A stretch of DNA of 64,000 nt, from positions 248,001 to 312,000 of the forward strand of contig NW_020194600.1 in assembly GCF_002865645.1 (NCBI RefSeq), given 5' to 3'. Below, one piece after another: positions 56,960 through 64,000 of the stretch. Each line of letters starts with the position of its first letter. Within the stretch, counting starts at the first letter, position 1. This DNA comes from Hyaloscypha bicolor E. Lineage: Eukaryota > Ascomycota > Leotiomycetes > Helotiales > Hyaloscyphaceae. The translations under genes and the position numbers were made by a program. The notes under the pieces were generated by a model. The model was given only the letters and a program-made list of their open reading frames with translations. It did not search any database and was not told the DNA's origin.

Positions 56960-59833
56960 CCTGGACCAGACTTAGTTACTTAAGAAATTATAGTTCATAT
57001 TTATAGAGCTTTTCTAGATATCTTTTATAGGCTATACTCCTTATTTATTAATAAGAGATATTACCCTAAAGTCGGGAAACAAGCTACTAGCTTTATTCTA
57101 AAGAAATCAGGGAAACTAAACTATTCCCTACCCAAAGCATATTAAGTTATTTCCCTACTTAATTATTTAGGGAAGATTTCTGAGAAAATACTAGCTAGGC
57201 GACTTAGCTATTTAGCCGAGACTAGTAACCTACTATATTACTCTCAAATGGGAAATAGGCTCTATAAGTCAGCTATTAATACTGCTTTACTATTATAAAA
57301 TAAAGTAGAATTAAATAAGTTTTATAAGCTAAAAACTAGTACTCTCTTTCTAGATATTAAAGGCACCTTTAATCACGTATCCAAGAATAGGCTATTATAG
57401 ATTATAATTAGTTTACTACTACCTATTAGCCTTATTTTCTGGGTATTATTATTTCTAGATAACCGAGTATTATGACTAGCTTTTAATAATAGTATAGAAG
57501 TATTTAGGTCTATATTTACTAGTATTTTATAAGGTAGCCCTATATCTCCTATATTATTCCTTATTTATATTCAAGACTTATTTAAGTTAGTAAATATTAA
57601 ATTCAGATTCTATTTAGATAATATATTCCTTATTACTGCTTCTAAAAGTCTTAAAAAGAATATAAAGACCCTAGAACGGGAAGTAAAGAATATAGTTAAC
57701 TTAGGGAAAAAGAATACTATTAGCTTTAATATAGATAAAATAGAGCTTATTTATTTTAATAATTCCAAAAATAAGCCTAGTCTAAAACTACCTAATAAGG
57801 AACTAGTTTCCCCTAGTAAAGTAATTAAATAGCTAGGGATCTATTTTAATAAAAATCTCAGATTTAAGGAATATATAGCTTAGAGGATATCCAAAGCAAA
57901 ATAAGCCTTTTATAGGATATAAAGACTTATAAATATATTACATGGCTTATTCCCTTTTATAATTAGATAGCTATATTTAGCCTATATTACTAGTATAATA
58001 AACTATGGTTCTATACTATAGTAAAAGACTAAAAGCAAAGCTCAAATTCGGCCTTTATAAGTAATTTAAAACCTAGCCCTAAGGAAAACCCTAGGAGTAT
58101 TTAAAACTGCTTCTATTATTCCTATAGAGGTCGAATTAGCTTTAGTTCTACCTATTATAAGGCTAAACTATAGTTAATATTATTATGCCTTCCGTATTCT
58201 TAAACTAAGTTTAAAATATCTTATTAGACTAGAGTTCGAGAAGTTCTTCTAAAGATCCCGTAATTTAGAACTAGTAGAATCTAATATAAACTCTATTTAT
58301 AATCTAAATACTAATCTAAAGCGAAATTATATAGCTAAAAAGTCTCAAGTAAAAATTATAGTAGACTCTATTAGTAATCTAATAGATCCTAAAGACCTAG
58401 AGACTATAAGATACTTTTATTTTGCCCCTTGGAACAGAGAAGTGCCTTATAAAATTACTATATTAAAAGAGCTAAAGGAAGAAACTACTATATTATATAA
58501 CTTCTATCTAAAGACTTTATATAATAATAGCTCTATACTATCTATATATATAGATAGATCTCAAACTAAAAAAGGACTTGGAATAGGCCTAGGGCTTATA
58601 GTTTATAGTTATGAAACTTCTTATATTCCGGTTATAGCTAAATATAAAAAAAGCCAGAATATAGGAGCTAGTACTATAGTCTATAATAGAGAACTAGAAG
58701 GTATTACTAGAGCTATTAAGTATACTAGTAATAAAGCAAAGAGAGGGGAGCTTTTTAATATCTTTATAAATAATTAAGCTAGTTTACTAAGATTAAAAAC
58801 TCCTTCTAATAAGCTAGAACAAAGTTAATAGATTAGAGCTATACTAGCTACTAAGGTCCTTAAAGCTAAAGGAGCTAATATAGAACTAATCTGGGTTCCA
58901 GGGCATATAGATATAATAGGAAATAAAGAAGTAGATAAACTAGCTAAGCTAGATACTACTTCTCCTATATTAGAACCTGAATTAGTAAAAACCTCTTTTG
59001 CTTTCCTAGGAATTGAAATTAATAAAGTTAAGAAACTAGAGTATAGACTACTTTTAGAATCTTATACTAAACCGAAAACCCAGCTAGAATTATATAGTAA
59101 TATATATCTATAGAAAGTATCTAGAAAAATAACCCTATTTTTAGGAACTTTTAGGCCTCTAGCTAGTACCTTCTTCTAGCTAAAGCTAGGCTATGGATAT
59201 TTAAAGTCCTATTTATATAGGCTAAATATAATATCTAATAATAAATACAAATATAGAAAGACTAAGAATATAAAGTACTTTCTTTTATACTATATACTAT
59301 ATAGGGAGAAATAACTTAGACTATTTAGTTTATTTAAAGGGAGCTTGAAAGCTAGTACTTTTAACCTATAACTACTATTATATACGGAAATTGGGATATT
59401 AAATATACTAGTATTCTTAAAAGAAACTAGTATATATATAAGAAAATGGTATATTAAGCAAAGTATAAAAGTAGAAGAAGTAGAAATAAGAAAGGAAATA
59501 GGAGAGGAAATAGGGGAGGAAATAAGAGAGGAAATAGGAGAGGAAATAGGAGAGGAAATAGAAGAGGAAATAGGGGAGGAAATAGGAGAGGAAATAGGAG
59601 AAGGGGAATAGGGAAAAAGGGAAAAGGGAAATAGGAAATAGGAGAAGAATTATGATTTATACTTATTTTTTCTTTATTTCCTTAAGTTTTTATTTCAGGG
59701 ATATGTCTCTAACTATTTACTACCTATATTAGAATTTGGGCCTATATATAAGCTACTGAGACTCATACTAGCTTAGCTAGCCATACTATATAGTTCTAAA
59801 CTAATAAAGTATATTAAAAGAAAAAGAAAAAAA
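56960..59833 (+). mobile_element. LINE copy L4 (outer), segment 3 of 3
   Basis: L4 resumes with the duplicated CCTGGACCAGAC and contains RT, RNase H, knuckle, repeat tail, 3' UTR and poly-A (59815-59833). The three L4 segments sum to about 5.99 kb. Confidence 0.95.
56972..59611 (+). pseudogene. LINE L4 ORF2, RT to C terminus
   Basis: The frame continues from 50936 without shift; with the first part it totals 3,987 bases. RT lies at 56972-57850, and the YLDD box region reads YLDN-like near 57610. RNase H is open at 58442-58777 (SIYIDRSQTKKG, NRELEGITRA). The knuckle at about 59235-59300 has lost Cys and His. The repeat tail Glu-Ile-Gly-Glu ends at TAG 59609-59611. Confidence 0.86.
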
Positions 59834-60674
59834 TTTATATTCTTAGTATATAATATAAGAGGCAAAACTATGGAACTATTAAGTCGCCTACTATAATATT
59901 TTAGAGAAATTAATATTTAAACCCATATACTTATTATAAACTATATAATAAATATTCGGATTTATACTATTAATAAACCTCAGAGTAGCTAGCGGCCTAG
60001 TAATTAATCCAAGTAGTAATACTCTAAATAGAATACAAAAGTCAGGTATTATAAAACCGGTAAAAATAGCTACGGACCTATAGATTTATAATTAAGAAGT
60101 ACTAGTATTATAAAAGGTAATAGTAAATATTAATAAGAAATAAATAAATAGACCGAGATGCCTACCTATTAATATTAATATAGAAGAACCGGGTATAAGT
60201 AATAACAAAGATATAAAAGAAGACAAATCCAATAAAGGCAGTGCCTTTAAACCCGAATTATTAGATAATAGCCTATTAGAAAACAAGCTAGTATAATCCT
60301 AAGTTAAATCCCGGAATATCCCGGGTTATAATATTACTAATATATATATACCCTGGCTTATATTACTCTTGCTTTCTGGCTTTTAGTAGTTAGAATAAAA
60401 GGAGAAGAAGCCTTATAGTATTTTAATTTTCAGGTAAATATTTTGGGAGAGATGGTTTTTAGGATCTCTTATTAAAATATTAAGTTCTAGTCTTTAGTAA
60501 TCTGGAAAGATAGGAAGTCAAGAGTAGTTATTTTTCGCTTTGCTTATAATAGGGGTTATGGAAGTTATACGGACTTGGGGAAGAAGAAAAATTACTTATT
60601 ATTGTCCTTTTTTTTCTTTTTTTTTCTTACTAGACCCGGGAGCCTCTGGGAAGGATTATAAAAAGGGGGGGCAG
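59834..60674. other. Unassigned AT-rich flank right of L4
   Basis: This stretch lies between the L4 poly-A and the LTR-like unit at 60675. Short open runs occur in both directions, but none matches a family I know. It should be the continuation of what lies left of L4 at 41405-41821, but I could not rejoin a Gypsy frame across it. From about 60430 on, the sequence is less RIPed (TGG, CAG and GGG words return) and ends in a T-rich run and AAAAGGGGGGGCAG. Confidence 0.4.
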
Positions 60675-60797
60675 TATTAGAGAGTACCTGGGCATCCTAG
60701 CGGGCACGTATACTAGTGGTCCGTATACAAGCCCTTAAGGCTTTATACCTCCTATAACTCACTTCCCTCCTTAAGTTTTAGTTAATTAACTATATTA
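60675..60797 (+). repeat. LTR-like unit, 123 bp
   Basis: It starts TATTAGAGAGTACC and ends TTAACTATATTA. It is preceded by a purine tract (AAAAGGGGGGGCAG) like a polypurine tract and followed by GAAGTACTCCCTGACTCGCT, which matches the motif after the LTR at 35443-35603. It contains a hairpin (AAGCC, CTTAA loop, GGCTT). No second copy was found, so the call is tentative. Confidence 0.45.
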
Positions 60798-61212
60798 GAA
60801 GTACTCCCTGACTCGCTCCTTTTAGTGACTTTTTAGTGCCCCTATTATAAATCTAAATAATTACAAGCTATATATAGGCCTATATACTAGCTCAAGCTCG
60901 GGGTTATATATAATTATTAGGCGACTATAAATGCCTTACTTAGATATTAGATACCTTACTAGCTCTAGTCTAATTCCTAATAATATTATATATTATAATA
61001 ACTATAATAATAGCTAGTAATTTAAATATTCGAATTATTTCTATTTTTAGTATTTTCTTTAAATACTTTTTTATAATTTCTAATTCTTTTTTCAAGAAAT
61101 TATAAATTAGTTTCTATAATAATTTAAAACCTGGCTTAAAAAGTATTTTATAATTAAGCCCTAGTTAGTATAAAAGTAATTTCTTTATTTTGGTTTTATT
61201 AAAAATATATTT
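60798..61212 (+). other. LTR-retrotransposon leader-like sequence, no ORF
   Basis: The first 30 bases are shared with the Gypsy E leader after 35603 (ACTCCCTGACTCGCTCC, then TTTTAGTGAC), here without RIP changes. The rest is AT-rich, with composition dropping steadily to nearly pure A+T by 61030. Nothing else is recognisable. Confidence 0.4.
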
Positions 61213-61276
61213 ATTTCTTATTTTATAAGAAATTAATTAAGACTTAATTTATTTATATATATATATTTATTTAATA
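61213..61276 (+). repeat. Partial LTR of the 35443 family
   Basis: The 3' 64 bases of the LTR at 35443-35603 can be aligned here (TTTATAAGAAATTAATTAAG through TTATTTAATA), with C-to-T changes. The 5' part is missing or erased by RIP. Confidence 0.6.
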
Positions 61277-63194
61277 ATTAAAAAAAAAGCTATAAATTTA
61301 AATACTTTTTTCTAGAAATAAGATTAATTTAGAAATTATTTATAATTTATAGCTTATAATAATATTTTATAAAATTAGTTTATTTAATTCAGAATTCGAT
61401 TCTAAAAACCAAATATATATTAAAGATTATTTAAAAAAAAGATATTTTTTTAAAAGCTTTATTAATAAACTCTATTATAATAGCTTTTATAAAAGTATTA
61501 TTAAAAGCTTCTATTAAATATAATAGCTTATAATTTATAAATAAAATTCTATAAAATAATTATATATTACTAGATTTAAAAAAGCTATATATAATAGTCT
61601 AAACTAAAAATATTATTTAAATATTATAAAACGGCCTCTTTTTATATTATAAAAGATTTTATATTACAGAAAATAAAATAACTCCCGGATTATTTTTATA
61701 AATTACTCTAATTTATAAAATATATAATAAATTTCTTTCTAGATATCCTAGATATATAAAGCTTTATTAGCTATTAAAGAAATAGTATTATTAGATATTT
61801 ATAAATAAGAATAATAATTATAATTATAATTATTATTATATTTATAAGAGATTATATATATCTAGAAATAAAAAGCCTAATTTTTTTTTCTAGTTTCTAA
61901 TTACTTTTAGTAATATATTATTATAAATTTTAAGAATTATTTAAAAAGTAAATCGGGCTATAATATAATTATTATATTTATAAATTACTTATTTAAATAT
62001 CTAATTATAATTCCTGTATAAAATATAATTATAATTAAATAACTAGTATTACTATTTTTATTTTATATAATATATTAAATAAGTATTTTAGAAATAATTA
62101 TATTAAATTAGAAATTCTATTTTATATTTAATTTTTAGAATAAATTCTATATAAGAATTAATATTAAGCTTAAGCTTTTAATAGCTAATTATTTTTAAAT
62201 AAATAAACGGAAATTATTAATTTATATTTTAATTAGAAATTATATTTATATATTAATTATTATTAGAATAATTATAATAAATGAATTACTATAATTAATT
62301 ATTAATAAATCTTTTTTAATATAAAACTATTAGCTAGTTTCTATTTATAATTAAAAAAAACTATAAGTTTTATATTTTTCTAGACTAGAATTCTTTTATT
62401 AAAGTTAGCTTATTTAAAAAGAAACTAAATAGAAATAAAATTAAAGTATTAGTAAATTAATTATATAAATTATAATAATTTATCTAAGGTTATATAAAGT
62501 AAATATAAAAATAATATATTATATAAACTAATAAATATTATTATTTAATTAATTTTAAAATTAAAATTAAAATATAAATTATTATAAAATACTAGAAATT
62601 TAATTATTTGAATTAGAAGCTAGAAAACTAAATAAAGAATTTATTTAAGATTCTAGAATAATATAGCTATTTATTTTTTCTAAAGCTATTTGAAATTATA
62701 AAAATATATCTAGTTTTTTATATAAAAAAGCTATAAAAGAACTCTTAGAATTTATTATTAAATTAAATAAACCCGGAATTACTTTTATTAATATTAGAAA
62801 ATAATAAATAAGAATATAATAATAATTAAATTAATAAGAAATAAACTAAAATATAGAATTTAATAAGTTAATTAGAATAAGAATCTAATATAATATCTAA
62901 CTTTAATATTAAATAATAGCTTCCTGGTTTTATAAAGCTTTTATAATAATAATAATAATATATAAAAAGTTTTATAAAACTTATAATATTAGTTAAATTA
63001 TATAAAAAAAAATTTATCTAGAATTATATAGAAATAATAATAAATTCTTCTAAGTTATATATTAAAAATATCTGGTTTTTATATAATATTTATATTTAAA
63101 ATATTAGTTTATTTTAGAAAAGAAAATAATATAAAATTAGATAAATTAATAGGTTTTATAAAATTCAGAAATGAGTTTATTTTATAAAAAAAAG
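61277..63194. other. Extreme A+T tract, erased repeats
   Basis: This region has almost no G or C, with many TATA, TTATAA and AAGCTTT words and stops in all frames. It is what saturated RIP leaves of repeated DNA. No domain can be read, although its position after an LTR remnant suggests old retrotransposon sequence. Confidence 0.5.
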
Positions 63195-63560
63195 TAATAT
63201 TATAAATTCTAAATATCTGGTATTTAAAATATCTAATTAGATATTAAATATTTTCTAAATATATATAATATAGCCGCTTTATTAAAGAAATATACTTGAA
63301 ATATATTAGAGATATTTAAAAAACTAGTATATTATAAAAAATATTTTTTTCTTTATAGTTTTTTATATTCTAGTTTTTTCTTTTTTAGTTTTAAATCGTT
63401 TTTATAAGAAATCTTTTATTTTATTTTCTAAGTTCTAAATATTATATTTATAATATTAAATATATTTCTTTAATAAAGTAATTATATTATATATATCTAG
63501 AAAATATCTAATATTTAGCTAAATATTTCAGATACTAAATATCTAGAAATTATAATATTA
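63195..63560. mobile_element. MITE-like element with about 100-bp inverted repeats
   Basis: The left arm 63195-63300 (starting TAATATTATAAATTCTAAAT) is matched by the reverse complement of 63455-63560 (ending AAATTATAATATTA) over about 100 bases with scattered differences, mostly transitions. The spacer of about 155 bases contains no ORF. This is the layout of a foldback or non-autonomous DNA transposon. No autonomous partner is in the window. A target duplication cannot be told from the surrounding TA-rich sequence. Confidence 0.65.
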
Positions 63561-64000
63561 TTAGTTCTATTTATTATCTTAAAATTATAACTAGAAATCT
63601 AATATATTTTTTTTATAATTATAATTTTACTAATATTTTCTTTATAAAGCTATTAAAAATAATAATAGATTCTAGATAAGAAATATAAATATAAAGCTTT
63701 AGATTAAAGTTATTATAAGCTTAGGAAAACTATTAGATTATTTCTAGAAACTTAATAACTTTTATATATTTTATAATTATAATAATATATAATTATATAT
63801 TTTTTTCGAAATATATATTCTTTTTAATAAATTATTTCTTTTATATTTTTCTTAATATTTTATTTAATATATTCTTAAATTTCTTAATTAGTATTATATA
63901 TTAATTCTTTATATTATTTTATAAAAATTTAAAGCTAGTTTAATAAAGCTTATTTAATATAATATATAAATAAATTAAATAAGCTTTATTAAATGTGAGG
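63561..64000. other. A+T-rich tract, nothing recognised
   Basis: The composition is the same as 61277-63194. The last 60 bases contain a short inverted repeat around AAAGCTTATTTAAT and AAATAAGCTTTATTAAA (63944-63992). Confidence 0.4.

Noticed and set aside
60092..60286. Minus-strand hydrophobic 64-codon frame
   Set aside because: It has no family match or context and is expected by chance in AT-rich sequence.
1..64000. Mitochondrial or endosymbiont origin suggested by the AT richness
   Set aside because: There are no mitochondrial genes, tRNAs or rRNAs, and the content is nuclear fungal retrotransposons with RIP decay.

Overview
The window looks like a transposon graveyard from a filamentous ascomycete. 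It is very AT-rich. Recognisable coding families are full of TAG/TAA stops where glutamine or tryptophan is expected, Cys and His are often replaced by Tyr, and the catalytic Asp is often replaced by Asn, yet the reading frames are rarely shifted. Copies differ almost only by C-to-T and G-to-A transitions, and CA/TG dinucleotides are scarce. This is the signature of repeat-induced point mutation (RIP). I found no intact host gene, tRNA, rRNA or CRISPR array. The species cannot be named from sequence alone.

The dominant family is a Tad-like LINE of about 6.0 kb. ORF1 is about 540 codons with CCHC knuckles. ORF2 is about 1,330 codons with endonuclease, RT, RNase H, a Cys/His knuckle and a 12-bp repeat tail. 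Six copies are present. L1 (1-2120, minus) is cut by the window edge. L2 spans 6281-12260 (minus). L3 (12719-25992, minus) is split by a Copia element. L4 (41827-59833, plus) is split twice by the complete copies L5 (42739-48727, plus) and L6 (50937-56955, minus). Target-site duplications (TSDs) and in-frame rejoining of ORFs prove the nesting.

Other elements are: a heavily mutated Copia remnant (2121-5990, plus); a complete 7.28-kb Copia with 142-bp LTRs inside L3 (13575-20856, plus); a much less mutated 8.0-kb Copia (27001-35010, minus) with a 906-codon gag-protease-integrase ORF; a Gypsy with chromodomain that has lost most of its RT (35443-40621, plus); solo LTRs at 38548-38711 and 40622-41404; a short inverted Gypsy gag-protease piece (41405-41821, minus); an LTR-like unit at 60675-60797; and a nearly pure A+T tail (61-64 kb) containing a 366-bp MITE-like inverted repeat.

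The oldest layer may be an unidentified protein-coding sequence of about 2 kb. Its four fragments (6020-6280, 12276-12718, 26007-27000, 35016-35358) rejoin in one frame once L2, L3 with its Copia, and the 27-35 kb Copia are removed. Three stretches (about 8280-9540, 27811-29897, 34137-34480) carry indel noise unlike RIP and may be badly polished assembly.
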